Shown here piece by piece: positions 11,711 through 23,863 of a DNA stretch of 64,000 bases. How positions within the stretch are numbered: position 1 is the first letter of the stretch; each line of letters begins with the position of its first letter. The stretch is from Dimorphilus gyrociliatus (taxonomy: Eukaryota > Annelida > Polychaeta > Dinophilidae), in NCBI GenBank assembly GCA_904063045.1, contig CAJFCJ010000002.1, forward strand, positions 930,001-994,000, written 5' to 3'. The position numbers and the translations under genes were made by a program. The notes under the pieces were generated by a model. It had not been told where the DNA came from and searched no databases. It worked only from the letters and a program-made list of their open reading frames with translations.

Positions 11711-12399
11711 GAGCGGGTTTTGTAAGTTTAGTGATATTTATCTGTGAAGAAAGTATGTATAAAGCCGTATGAAAGCCGTATGTTGTAAATATAAAAAATA
11801 AATCACTTTTTACCTGTATTTCAAACTGTTTTATAAATAAATAAAGATAGTAACTATCTTAAATTTCTTACTAACAGATCATTAAAGTGAGAGGAAATAT
11901 GTTAGGCAAAATATTCGTTAGAAACGTTAAACGGGTAAAACATTTTAAAATAACCAATCAGCGTCAGGTTCACTCTACACAAACGCTCCTTTCAAAAAAT
12001 CAAACAAAAATGGAGACTGAAGGATAAAATTTGCCTACATCGTCTTTTGTTGTCGACTTATTAGTTAATTTTGACTCTTCTTTACTGATATTTTTAATTT
12101 TAATCTGATCGACGGTGGATAAACTAAGATCCGTGAGTTTCATATCAAAGCTTCCGCTTACTGTATTTATACTTGGATGCCAATATAATGTTAAATCTTG
12201 CAAGTGAGATCGCTTGAAGTTATTTACTGTATGAGTTTCTTTCAATGAATAATTAGTAGTTAAAATTTATGATATATATGTATATATACATATAAACATA
12301 TGTATCTACATAAAGTTGAGTTTTTAAAGCTATACCTGAATAAAGTGCTTTTCGAAATTCTATTTTGAAATGTTATCAGATTGTAAAATATAAAGAAAA
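11711..12399. promoter_or_regulatory. Divergent promoter region BBIP1 / RGS12
   Basis: 689 bases between the two start codons. There is a CCAAT box near 11953 (plus strand). A 42-residue ORF (11899-12027, plus) and an 81-codon ORF without ATG (12000-12245, minus) overlap here; neither is well supported. Confidence 0.4.
11899..12027 (+). CDS. Possible small protein with mitochondrial-presequence look (weak)
   Basis: ATG-to-TAA ORF of 42 residues starting MLGKIFVRNVKRVKHFKI. The first 30 residues are basic, lack acidic residues and include Ser/Thr/Gln, as in mitochondrial targeting sequences. I do not recognise a family. It could be a microprotein, an exon of an unrecognised gene, or chance. 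Confidence 0.2.
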   Translation: MLGKIFVRNVKRVKHFKITNQRQVHSTQTLLSKNQTKMETEG

Positions 12400-15300
12400 A
12401 TGGATAAGAAAAGAAGGAAAAAACGACATACACATGGATTGAAAACAGTGGAATTAATGAGGTTTGAATTGCTTTTGCATATACTCGAATTTTAATTTGT
12501 AAACATTGCAGAGGTCGTGCTGGATATGGCTTTACAATTTCTGGTCAACAGCCTTGTGTTTTAAGTTGTGTTGTTCCCTCGACTCCTGCTGATAGAGCTG
12601 GATTGAGAACAGGTGACTTTCTTCTTGCTGTGAATAATTTGAAAGTAGCGGATTACGAACATGACGACGTTGTAAGACTGATTGGATCATCCAGTGGTCT
12701 CCTTGTCTTGCAGATTGCAGAGAACTATAGTCTATCCGATTCTTCAGATGAAGAACTTACTAGAGATAAAAATTATCCTAAAGGAAAACTTAAGCCTCGC
12801 AATTTGACTAAACATGACAAAGAAAATCTTCTCATGAATGTCACTCATGAAGATTTTTTGTCGCATAATTCAAGCAGCTCTAAAGAAGATACTGTTAGAT
12901 ACAGACGTGTAATACACTCTTCAAGAGAGGGAAAGAAGCATACAATAATAACTAGACAAGATCGTCTAGCACCTCGAGCTTATCCAGAAAGTTTGGATGA
13001 TTTTAGTGACATAGCTGATGAAGCTTATCATTCAAAAGACGCGTCGAAATTTACCAATCAAATTCATGATTTGTCAGCTATTCTTTACCCATCTCTACAA
13101 GAAAATCACTACTCAGATGATGATAGAGAAGATAGTAATCCTCCTTTTTGTGAAGTTCTTGTTGGCTATATAGGTTCAATAGAAATGCCAGAAGATGCAA
13201 TGAACGTCGCTTCGTCCAGAATGCAATCCATCCGTAATGCCTTAAAACGCTTAAGATGCGAATCTAGAGTTCATACATTAGTTGTTATTCAAGTGGACTC
13301 TAACGGGGTTCGTCTCAAAAATGCAATGAGACAAGTAATGGTTACATATCCTGCCGAGAACATAGCTTATAGTGGTTCATGTCCCGATGATAAACGATTT
13401 TTCGGTATTGTTACTGTGACTCAATCAAACTTTGATGCGAGTTTACTTAATAATAGTTGCCATGCTTTTATGATTGATCCTGATATGCGATCTCATACTG
13501 CTCATATGCATAAGGCTAAAACGTTTGGCATAACTTGTGTTCCACATCCTCGAACTCAACGTTGTCTGCAATTTCCAAAAACAGCAACACCTATAATGAG
13601 AGAAATTTCTAAGCTTTATCGAAAGAGACAACAGAGAATTGCTGCAAGCGATAAAAAAGCTGAAAGTTTGGTCTCTGTAAAGTCCAAAGGATCTTATACT
13701 ACAGATTCTACAGAAAGCTCGGGTTTTACTTGCTCTCAGCAGTCAAATAGGTACTACAGATCTGTTGACTCGTCAGAGTCCGATGTTTATTTAGGAAATT
13801 GTAGAGTTGCCAGTACAGCATCAAGTTGCACTAGCACGGACTCTTCAGCATTCTGTTTCAATAATCGGGAAAACATAAAAAGTGGTCAAATAGAACTCGA
13901 CTCTCAAAATTCAGCGGAAAACCTTAGGCGACATGCACTGAAAATAATGCAAACTCGTGTCAAACAGACAGACACCATGACAGATACAGAGTCAGTGAAA
14001 TCTAACGAATCAAGAGCAAAATCCATTAATTCTTTCGGAAACCCTGATGGCGGAGCAGGAGAAACAACGCCCACTTTTTCTGCACCTCCTCTTCCACCAA
14101 AAAGTGCAAGGTCAGATTCAGAAACTCCAATGGCTCCAAAGCTTCCTCCCAAACCGCCATCCCTTGGTCAGCGCCCACCATTACCAGAAAGAAAGCCTTT
14201 TATTCCACCAAGAAGACCAATAACACCGCCCCCAATACTTCCCGATCGACCTCAATCAACACCACCTCGTTTTGTCGAAGAAATAGAATCAAAACTTACA
14301 AAGTTAGATCTTGTAAGTGGCAGAAATGAATATGAAGAAGGAAAGAAGAGAAAAGAAAATGATAGGCTGAATAGATCTGGTTCTTTCAAAATTCCAATGC
14401 TGAGCAGAAAAAAGTTATCTTTAAGTAACTCCCATGAGGTTTGTAATAATTCTTTGCTTACTTTTTCTATGTATAGTTTTTTTCAGTCTTTAATGTTTGC
14501 TGATCAAGAAGTTCAAACTTCTCAGCCCGTAGGTGAAGGAGAACCTAAAGACAGGTTTGAAAGCCGATTCAGTGATGGAATAAGTAATATGAAAGAAGAA
14601 TTGGGCAGGGTAGCCAGTTGGGCTATCGGCTTTGATCGACTACTAGCAGATGAAGCTGGGATGATGATGTTTTCGGTAAGATTTGTATAAATTGCACTTA
14701 ATTTCAAAGCTAATTATTGTAATTCATAGAAATTCTTGGAGAAGGAATATAGCGACGAGAATATTATATTTTGGAAAAAGTGCGAAGAGTTTAGAACAAA
14801 TGATAAAAAAGTTGATGTGAGACATACTTATATTCAATAATAAAAACAAACTAAATATGCCCTACAATTAGCTAAAACAAGAAGCTCAAGAGATTTTCGA
14901 CAAGCATCTGTCAAGTACAGCTTCTCTGCCTATAAACGTGGATTCTTTTGCGAGACAAGTTGTTGAAGAGAAGCTGGCAGGTGATGAAACACCACTAGAC
15001 GTCTTCAATATTCCTCAAAAGCAAATATACTCTCTCATGAAACAAGACAGTTACCCAAGGTTTATTAAATCAGAGATGTATAGACGGTGCGTTGTTGCAG
15101 ACATGCAAAACAAACCTCTTCCATTATCTGGTCCAGCTCCACCCACTCCAACATGCTCTGACAAGCATTCAAAGGTATTTTCTTTCCCTAAAATGAATTT
15201 GAATATATGCTTTAAACATCAAATAGATAACAAAAAAGACCAAATCAGCGAATGGATCCTACGGAAGTGTTAAAACCGATGATCAAGAAAGTAAGCGACG

Positions 15301-17355
15301 AAGATCTTTACTTCCATGGACTAAATGTAAGATGAAGATAGTTTTTCTTTTCATTTCTAATTTCTGCTTTTACAGCCAAAAGCGAAAAGAAATTAAACAA
15401 AGACATCGGAAAGAATAAAAAAACTCTATCCGAAAGTGACTCCAAATCGAATTTGTCTATTTTAAGCAAGCAACCATCCAAAGATCATCTACCCCCTCCA
15501 AGCCCTCGTCTTTCAAAAGGCCCTGATGTTCAGAAATATTGTAGGATCATTTTACCTGATCGGTCGACAACTGTGCTTGACTCCCATAGTGATCAGTCTC
15601 TTTATAAAGCTGTATGTTATGTTTGCGATCGCAGAAAAACTGAGATGTCTGCTTTCGAAGCCTATGAACTTGGATCAGACAAGGTTTTCACACAAAAAAA
15701 CCTCATAACCTAAAAATTTAACGAATATTACTTTTCAGCCAATAGATCTTCACAGAGACTTAAGTGATTTCACGGCCAAAGAAATTCGCATAGAAGAGAG
15801 AGTAACTTTCACAGTTTGCTTAAATACTGGAAAAGTATTCGGAATGAGAGGACGACCTGAAAAATCAATTAAAGATACCTTACGTCCAGTTCTTCTAAAA
15901 TCCGGATTAAAATTAGACGGATTAGTTATCAATATAGTATGTAATTTTAATATTCCCGAAACTCTTAAATCATTAAATCATTTTGTGCATAGGTAAACAA
16001 TGATAGTCTGATAAACCACGAGAAATCTCTATCCGTACTGAACAGGCAGAAAATAATAATTCAGACTATGAATGATTTTGCAGGTTAGTAAACACCAATT
16101 AAATTTAAATTTTATTGCAAACCTATTGTCCGATATCATTAATATTTATTATTAACTTAATAGAATGGGGCGGCGAGTTTCACTACTTTAAAGCCACATC
16201 TAATGGAAAAATATCCGCCACTGCCATGCAGTTAGAGGCAAACAGGATTGACTTTGAACTTCAGCAATTAAAGGAAGGAAAGAGCAACACAATACCAATA
16301 TTCGACGATCAAGGTGTTCTACTGTCGGAAAAAAAAGTTATTATCTATTTTACTTGAAGTTCGTGTACTAATTCAGAAATTTTTAGGATTCTGTAAAGCG
16401 TGAAGGTAGACCTAGCGGTGGAGGTTTTTTCGGATTTTTTCGAAGGACATCCCTCGAAAATGGGGAAGCCGTCAAGGAATCGAAAAAAAAAACTCGTCAT
16501 AGTTCTCAAAAGTTTTCAAGTATAAAAAATGCAATCACAGGAAAAGACAAGACTGAAAATAGGAAATCTAGGGAGAGCTTGCAAGCCATTGACAATAAAT
16601 CAGGCTCACTACAAAATATTCAAAGTAATCCAAAGCTGGGTAAGTTTGATTTATAACATTAATATTATTTTTTGTTAATCCTTCTCGTTTCAGCCGGAAA
16701 TCTCTTTGAAATGATTGAGAATATTCAAGGAAAGAAAATAGAGGATCAATGTGGACCATTGCTTCAAATGGACCTTCCCGATTTCTTGAGAAAAACTCAA
16801 TCACCTATTAGACGAACAGAATCTGATACTTCCATTGCTATAAAATCTAGTATTGTTAGCCCCTCACCATCTTGTCAAAGCATACCTAATAATGATTGCA
16901 GCTTTACATCAGTTGTCGTTCCCACTCCAAACACTGCCCAAACTTACTTTTCTGGTGGTCATTCTTGCCCTGAGTCTCCAGAACTAAATGAATCATTGAT
17001 TTTTGAAAAAAAGACAAAAATTGTTAAAGCGAAACCAAGACTTCCTCCCAGATCAGGCATTTCAAAACCATATGATAAAATCAACGGGGACACAAAAGGC
17101 GACAACGAAATTGGGGAACTAAATTTGTCAGAATTAGAAGTAACATTGATGGATGAAGATGTTCCCTTGAAAGATTCTACTATGACAATGATAGAATTAG
17201 ATGATCGTGACCTCAGTTCGCCACCTCCCTCTCCAACGACTCATGGTTTAATCTTATGTGACTGTAATAGCGACGAATCACCACCACCCTGCGAAATAAC
17301 AACCCATATGCTAGGAGCTTCGTCTGAATTTACAGATTCTCTCTGTATAATTTAA
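12400..17355 (+). CDS. RGS12: RGS12/14-type regulator of G-protein signalling (Loco)
   Basis: Starts at ATG 12400 (short basic exon), then a PDZ domain (GRAGYGFTISGQQPCVLSC; to about 12720), a PTB domain (about 13140-13620, GYIGSIEMPE through KTATPIMREISKLY), a Pro-rich stretch with SH3-type motifs (about 14050-14290), an RGS box (about 14590-15110; IGFDRLLADEAG, EYSDENIIFWKKCEEF, QDSYPRFIKSEMY), a RGS12-like basic patch RRRSLLPWTK, tandem Ras-binding domains (about 15520-16350) and a GoLoco motif (NLFEMIENIQGKKIEDQCG, about 16700). Ends TAA 17355. The full RGS12 architecture is present: GTPase acceleration on G alpha i/o, Ras/Rap scaffolding, and a GDP-dissociation block by GoLoco. Many introns are about 50 nt. 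One 48-nt intron (14439-14486) has no stop and is a multiple of three, so it may be retained. Drosophila Loco is the equivalent. Confidence 0.95.
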
Positions 17356-17988
17356 AAACAGTTTTAATATATTGTTAAATCTAATTTTTGAGTAGAAATA
17401 CAATTATTTCATACAAATCTCCTGAAGTTGTGATTTTGCTAAAGAAAACAGTTAATAATATTTTTGGATTGCCATTGCAACCGCTGTGTTATAATAGTCC
17501 TTTAAGTCTACCCATTATAATTCTATTTATTGATAATCTATTTCTATAAAAATTCAGGTATTAATCTATGGAGAACTGAATATTCTTATGTAAACACAGA
17601 ATAAATGGTGTATTTTTCACATTATATTGACTTACAGGATATAATATTTTATTGAAAAATACATTATAAGGGGAAATAATGAAATATGCAAAATTTCCAT
17701 GAAGTTCTAGGTAAAAGTATTACTAATATATATAAGAAATATTGTTTGGATAGTGTATGACTTATTTTATTTTAGGGAAAATTAATTTTATAAGACGCTC
17801 AATTAAAATCTCTGTTGATCGATATTTGCAAAAAAAAATGGCTATTGTAAAGATGTCACCTTTGTCATGGAAATGATTCAACTAAACAATTAGTATGTTA
17901 TTTTTAAAAAAATTTCTTTATTGTACCACGCACCAGGCTATTTTAGAATATCAGCATTTCCTGTGTTTATTTGAATAGTAAAACAAAA
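17356..17988. other. Intergenic spacer, RGS12 3' to ANKRD13C 5'
   Basis: Tandem spacer with the RGS12 3' untranslated region, a poly(A) hexamer at about 17600 and the upstream region of ANKRD13C. No other coding or structured element is seen. Confidence 0.6.
17600..17605 (+). terminator. Poly(A) signal AATAAA for RGS12
   Basis: Canonical hexamer about 245 bases after the RGS12 stop. Confidence 0.45.
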
Positions 17989-20156
17989 ATGGCGCAAAAT
18001 GATGAAGATCTCTTACACAAATGTGTTTTTTCAAATGACATAAAAAGTCTAAAAGAGTCTGTAAAATCTTTTGCTGTTGAAAAAAAAGATAAACATGGTA
18101 TTTTTATATTAACATATTTAATTCACCTGACATGATCGTTTTTTCTAGGAAACACAGCTTTACATCTTGCTGCTATGTTGGGTCATAGCGACTGCATCGA
18201 TATACTATTGGCTAATAATGCCCAAGTAAAAGTAAAAAACTTACAGGGCTGGACTCCACTGGCCGAGGCTGTTAGCTATGGGAGTAGAAGAAATGGTGAA
18301 TTTTTTATTAGAGTGCTTCAAAGGATAGTAAAGAGTTTATGAGAATTTGAAGCTTAACGCTCAAATAACAACAATGTGTCAAATCTATATTTATGCTTTC
18401 AAATGAAAGCAATGTAATTCCTACTCTTAGTTTAATTCTATATTATTCGCTAACAATTTTTTTTAACTGAACATCTTGTTTCAGTAACTGTTTTGTATAA
18501 AGCATTAAAAGAACAATCGCGAAAAAATTTAAATGAGAGAAGACCTGTACTAGTAAAAGCATTGGAAAATTTATCAAACTTCTACTTAGAGGTCAAGTGG
18601 GATTTTCACAGTTGGGGTTAATTACCAAATTTATCATAGTTTTCAACTCTTAACACACATTCGTTTTGCAGTTCCTTTTGTTTCGCGTATATTACCTTCG
18701 GATGTCTGTAGAATTTATAAGAAAGGGTGTTGCATACGGTAAAATTTATTGTAAAAATGTAACTATCATCTCCAACTTTTAAGTTCTATAGATTAGATAC
18801 AACTTTGGTTGATTTTAATGATATGAAATGGGAAAGAGGAGATATCTCTTTTGTTTTCAATGGAAATATTAAAGGCAGCAAAAATTTTACCATATTAGAT
18901 AATAAATTAAAAGTGTATCAAAAATTTAAACATGAGGTAAGTTAACTGAGCAGATAGAAAAAGACTATAAATTTGTTGTACCAACTTCCCTTTCGTTCTT
19001 GAAAAGTCTAAGTATTGTTTAGTCATTAAAACACTTGATTGTAAAAATAATCAGTTACTTTCTGTTGCACGCTCAATATTATTAAAAAGTTATGAATATA
19101 TCTTATTAAAATAGCTTTCCTTTCATAGGAAACTGAAGATGAAACTCAGGACGATATTGATATTTTAATGTCTAGCGACATAATTTCGGCTCAAATACCC
19201 ACGAAAAATATCACGTTTTCTCGGCTTCAAAGTGGCTGGTTTGTAAAGCAAGGAAGAACAGTATGTTATATACATGAAAGAAACTTGTTCTTTAAATAAC
19301 TTCAATTATTTTCATAGCAATTAGTTGGACAATTTCCTGCAGATTTTTATTCCGTTCAAGGGTTGACATTGGAGCAAAAAAAGAGGTTTCTTAATTTATC
19401 ACATACTTTTTACTTTTCTTACAAAAAAACATTATCTATAGACGCGAACATCTCTCTCCTGAAGACTTGCAGAAAAATAAGGCGATTTTGGAAAGTTTGA
19501 GTAAAGGAAACGTTATCGAAAATCACGAGGTTTAATTATAACTTTGGCTTTTCTCTAATTGACAGACATCTAATTTTAGATACAACGAAGGCCCTCCCTA
19601 CCAACTCCAAAGAAGGCAAATATAAGTTGGGAGGACTATATTAGAGATGGAAACCCACCTTGTTTAGGTAGACCTATTATTTGTAAAGACACAAAGAAAA
19701 CATTCAAGGCCACTCTGGCAATGGTAATGTTTAAGATACATTGAAGCTAATCTAACTGTCTCTAAACTTTTTTAATAGAGTGAAGAATTTCCAATGACCG
19801 TTGAACAGTTTGTAGAAATTAAGTAAACTAACATATGATAAAGTATGATCAATAAATTCCTTAACAGAGTTCTCGACGTATTAGAAATTGTTGCACCTTT
19901 AAAACAGTATAAGAAACTGAGAGAATTTATGGATACCAAATTGCCTCCAGGTTTTCCTGTAAAGATTGGTATTATCTATTTTATCAACAATGAACAAAAT
20001 CATTTAAAATTATCGTTTTTAGAAATTCCAGTCTTTCCGACGGTGACTGCCAAAGTAACATTCCAACAATTTAAATGGGACGATTCACTCGCAGAAGATC
20101 TCTTTATTATACCCAACGAATATAGGGAAGATCCAAACAGATTTCCTGAACTATAA
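17989..20156 (+). CDS. ANKRD13C: ANKRD13C-like ankyrin protein
   Basis: ATG at 17989, TAA at 20154-20156, about nine small exons. Two ankyrin-type units at the start (GNTALHLAAMLGHSDCIDIL, then VKVKNLQGWTPLAEAVSYGS) are followed by the long GPCR-chaperone domain: SNFYLEVKWDFHSW, RLDTTLVDFNDMKWERGDIS, DILMSSDI, KTFKATLAMSEEFPMTVEQF and LPPGFPVKI/EIPVFPTVTAKV. The protein stops directly after EDPNRFPEL. ANKRD13A, B and D continue into ubiquitin-interacting motifs there, so this is the C type, an ER-membrane-associated chaperone for GPCR biogenesis (known for human ANKRD13C). The last junction uses a 54-nt intron (19969-20022) that happens to be open and in frame; the spliced form fits the family. 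Confidence 0.92.
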
Positions 20157-20542
20157 ATTGTACAAAGGACTTGCATGCACCGTCCATTATATTTTATTTC
20201 ATCTTTTAATTGTCAGTTTATGCACTAAAAATTTAAAAAATTGGTTTTTATAACTTTATCAGCAACAATTGTTTTATTTGTATGAATATAAATAAAAAAT
20301 TATAATTACGAGACTGCATATTCATACGAACATATGCATAATTCAAAACATATTTGTTCAATAAGCTAATATTTTAAACCACACGCTGCATAGCCAGAAC
20401 CATTAGGAAATTTCTTGCATTCGTTGAATTATACAAATATCTAAATTACGTCTCATATCTTTACATTTTCCTAATTTCCCAGCGAGACAAAACAGTTCAT
20501 TTTTTTAGAAGTGACTGATCGTTTTTTTTAAAAACTATTGAT
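20157..20542. other. Convergent spacer ANKRD13C / SECISBP2
   Basis: Short AT-rich spacer between 3' ends, with a plus-strand poly(A) hexamer at about 20291. Nothing else is seen. Confidence 0.6.
20291..20296 (+). terminator. Poly(A) signal AATAAA for ANKRD13C
   Basis: Canonical hexamer about 135 bases after the stop codon. Confidence 0.5.
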
Positions 20543-23500
20543 TTAGCAAAGAGAAGAACAATTTGTATTGGGTGTTGTTCGTCGTAACCAATCCTGCACA
20601 TTTTTCGCCTTGTCGTCATCCACATGCTGCTCATTAGATTCCTCAGATGGAGTCTTTGCATTACGTGGCTTTTCATCTTCAGTATCAGCTATGTGGCCTT
20701 CATCGATGTCATCAAGAGCCTCTCTATCAGCGGAAGGCTTAACTTCACTAGATTCTGCTTGAACATCTGCAGGTGTCTGCTGTGTTGTCGTTTGATGGAG
20801 AGACGAATATTGATCGGAAACTGAGATGTTGGACATAAATGATATGGTGCTACAAGCTGAAGGGGTTCTTGAGTGGCCCAAGTGTGAGTAGGCAATCGGG
20901 AAAGGTCTGCAGGCTGAGTCACCTCCGTTTGTTTCAACAGTATGTCGGGAGTTTATGTGCTGTTGGATCTCTTCTTCGAAGGATTTTACCATTACCTCAT
21001 ATTGTGATCTGGCTTGTTGAGTTAACGCCATTAATTGTTTAAATTTTTCATCACAACCTTCATGATTGAATATTCCTACTACAGAAACAGGAACGAGTTT
21101 AGAACAGGCTCGGCCTAATGCCCGTCTACCTAAGGCAAAGACGATGGGTAAGTTCTGCTCTCGGCACAATTTTATTATTGAATTCAAAGCATCGTCTAAT
21201 CCTCCTGTAATATAGGCAATTACTAAAATGAAAAAAAATATCTTTCAACGAACCTTTGCTTTGAATCCTTTCTAGATTCGGAGAAATAACAACGCATCGA
21301 ATTTTTCCAAGTTTTAAATGTTTTGTCACTTCTCGCAGACCTAGTACAATACGACGTTTATTCTTTGCTTTTGTAGGATCTTTTTGATATTGTCTATCTT
21401 GAAATCTAACTAAATCTCTCAATAGATCTGTTACACATTCGTCTATACTTGAATCAAGCACATGGGTGCAGTATTCACGGAAACGACGTGAATGAATTTT
21501 TTGAAATACGGCTGCAGAAACATGACTTGAGTTACTTGCTGGAGTGGGGGAAGAAGAAAGTGGAGACATGGGAAGCGGGCTTGTTTGGCTTACTGGAGAG
21601 TCACCAGCACTAATCGGAGTTGGTAAATTCTCCGTAAAATCAACACTTGATGATCCCTTCGATTCTGAATTAGCTGTGCTATCTAATTCAACTTCGTGAA
21701 GAGCAATATCAGGCATTTCTCGGGAACGTTTCTTTTCCTCTCTTTCCTTAAGAATAACTTTCTTTAGAGCTGAAGGCTTTTTTGGTCGAGGATTTTCCCT
21801 CTCTTTACCCCGTTTTATTGTGGGAGCACTAGAATCAAGTGGATTTATTGCCAAAGATTTACTTGTGTTTGAACACTTGGTAGATTTACTTCGTTGTTGA
21901 ACGCCAGAAACTTCAACAGTCGGTTGAAAAATATCTGCCAACATTAACGGTTGCTGTGATTTCTTTGAACTGTTGTTTGTTGTGGCATTAGCTGTAGTTG
22001 ATGTTTGTTGCCCGTTATCACTAGTCTCACTCCTGTTGTTCTTCTGTTGTTTTTGTTGGGTTTGTTGTTTCAAAACTTCAGTCTCTACCAATATTTCGGC
22101 GTATTCCTCCTCCGCTGCTTTATTAGCGATCATTTGTCTTCGTAGCCTTTTCTGCATTTGTCTAGATTCCTTAAGATTATTTGCATTTTCTGAATTTGGT
22201 GGCACGTTTGTGCTTCCTTGTTTTAAGACCTCACTGTAGCTGAGTACAGCAGAAGAATCATTACACGTCGATTCTTCTTTCTTTTTTAACCTCTTAGGCT
22301 TTTTGCCTATTGGTGTACATGTTACAGAATTTTCACTCGGACCATAGCGTCTATGCTGTGGAGATGAGTATCCAGAATCAGAATCTTCCTCTTCTTCTAG
22401 TTCTTCCTCGTTTTCTACCACGTCGTCCTCATCGGTTGTATAACCTTCACCTTCTGATGCTATCCAATCTCCTCGAAAATACAGAGAATGGGGCTTTTCT
22501 GCTAATTGCATATTTGCTATTTCATCTGCAAAATCTGTCTGATTCGCTGCATCGGCAAGAACTATTGTTCTTGTTTTCTTAGGTTTTACGATAATACCTA
22601 CAGGATTCACCCCCCTAGAAAAGCCAGATTCGTTTTGAACACCAATGCTGACGAGATTAACATCACGATTTGACTTTTTTTGTTTCTGCATAATAAATAG
22701 AAAATAAATAAATTTAAGTACATAGTTAGAAAATACTGTAGAAAAATCGTCGCAAAAATATCAATAAGCCTATAACAAAAAGGTTAAAGATAGAATGAAT
22801 GTTTACAGAATGTTTTGGTTACTCATCTAAGCAGCGAGCGCTGTTGTAGCTACGGTCAAAACATAGATCTTTTGCTTACAGACGACTAAAAAATTAGGTC
22901 ATAAACAGAGAGAAATTCCTCTCATAATAATCTAATCAGTTTAAAAATTTTATAAGGCGTGGTCAGATCAAGAGGATTTTTAGCAACCTTAAAAAAAGCA
23001 CGGTCACTGATCGATAACGCGATAACGAAAAAATAAAATTACATTAAAAACTATTTTTACCTTATTGTTATTATTATTATTACTATTATTATTTGAAGTA
23101 GCAGGAGTTATATTCCGACTAGAAAAGGGCGCCGGCATGTAGGGTTGGAAAGGAGATTGAAGTGGAGGCGCCTGAGAATAATAGGTATGAGGTGAAGGCC
23201 TAATAAACGACTGTGAAGTAACCCATGCTGGAATCACCAAGGGATGTCGTATCGGAGGAGTTGAGTGCATATTATGATGTAGACCTCTGGTCGCCGGTCG
23301 GTTCATCATCGAACCTACAACATGTGTTACATATAATCGGCCTGTTTTCGAACAGTTGTTCATCATAATCTATCGACATTTTTCCGGTAGACATATACAC
23401 AGCAAAGCTGCTGCCGAAATATATTTACCGTAGGCCTCTTAACACGCTAAAAAATCTTATATCTTGCTTTTTTATTTTATAACGCACCTAATTGTTGATT

Positions 23501-23863
23501 AAACGGCATTGACACATGGTTATGCCTTTGTCCTGCAGACCAATTCGTTGAAGGGTCTGGGACAAACGGGTAGCAAGAAGTGACGTATCCAGGCAACTTG
23601 TTTAGATCCGAAGTTGATTGATTCACTGATGGTACAAAAGCTTCGGCTTCAGCCGATAGGACTGATGGTATCTGTTTGAACAATTCAGTTCAGTTTTCAA
23701 GCTAGTTCAAATCTCTTAAAACTAAAATAGATATCCGATACGTTTCAGTCGGCGCATGTTGGCAACCGAAGACCAAACATGGCCGAATAAGTATAACATC
23801 GAATAGACAAAGTCAATATCTCCTCTCCAATACCTTATTCGATCCACTATTAAATTCTGCCAT
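20543..23863 (-). CDS. SECISBP2: SECIS-binding protein 2 / 2-like
   Basis: Five exons in phase (23834-23863, 23488-23671, 23061-23314, 21254-22685, 20543-21204) give 853 residues. The protein binds the SECIS hairpin in selenoprotein mRNA 3' UTRs and recruits eEFSec for UGA recoding. Visible blocks: short N-terminal motifs (AEAFVPSVN, CYPFVPDPS); the SID-type motif INPLDSSAPTIKRGKEREN followed by PRPKKPSALKKVILKERE; and the L7Ae RNA-binding domain, KIHSRRFREYCTHVLD through RRIVLGLREVTKHLKLGKIR, CVVISPNLERIQSKGGLDDA, LPIVFALGRRALGRA and VPVSVVGIFNHEG. A long acidic, Glu/Asp-rich tail follows. The third exon ends in an Asn run beside its splice donor. The paralogue (2 or 2L) cannot be told apart. 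The gene implies the organism makes selenoproteins. Confidence 0.93.

Noticed and set aside
12000..12245. 81-codon minus-strand ORF between BBIP1 and RGS12
   Set aside because: It lacks an ATG, resembles no family I know, and no upstream exon fits; it overlaps the RGS12 promoter and another weak ORF.
20568..21042. Plus-strand ORFs opposite the SECISBP2 last exon
   Set aside because: Antisense shadows of a well-supported coding exon.
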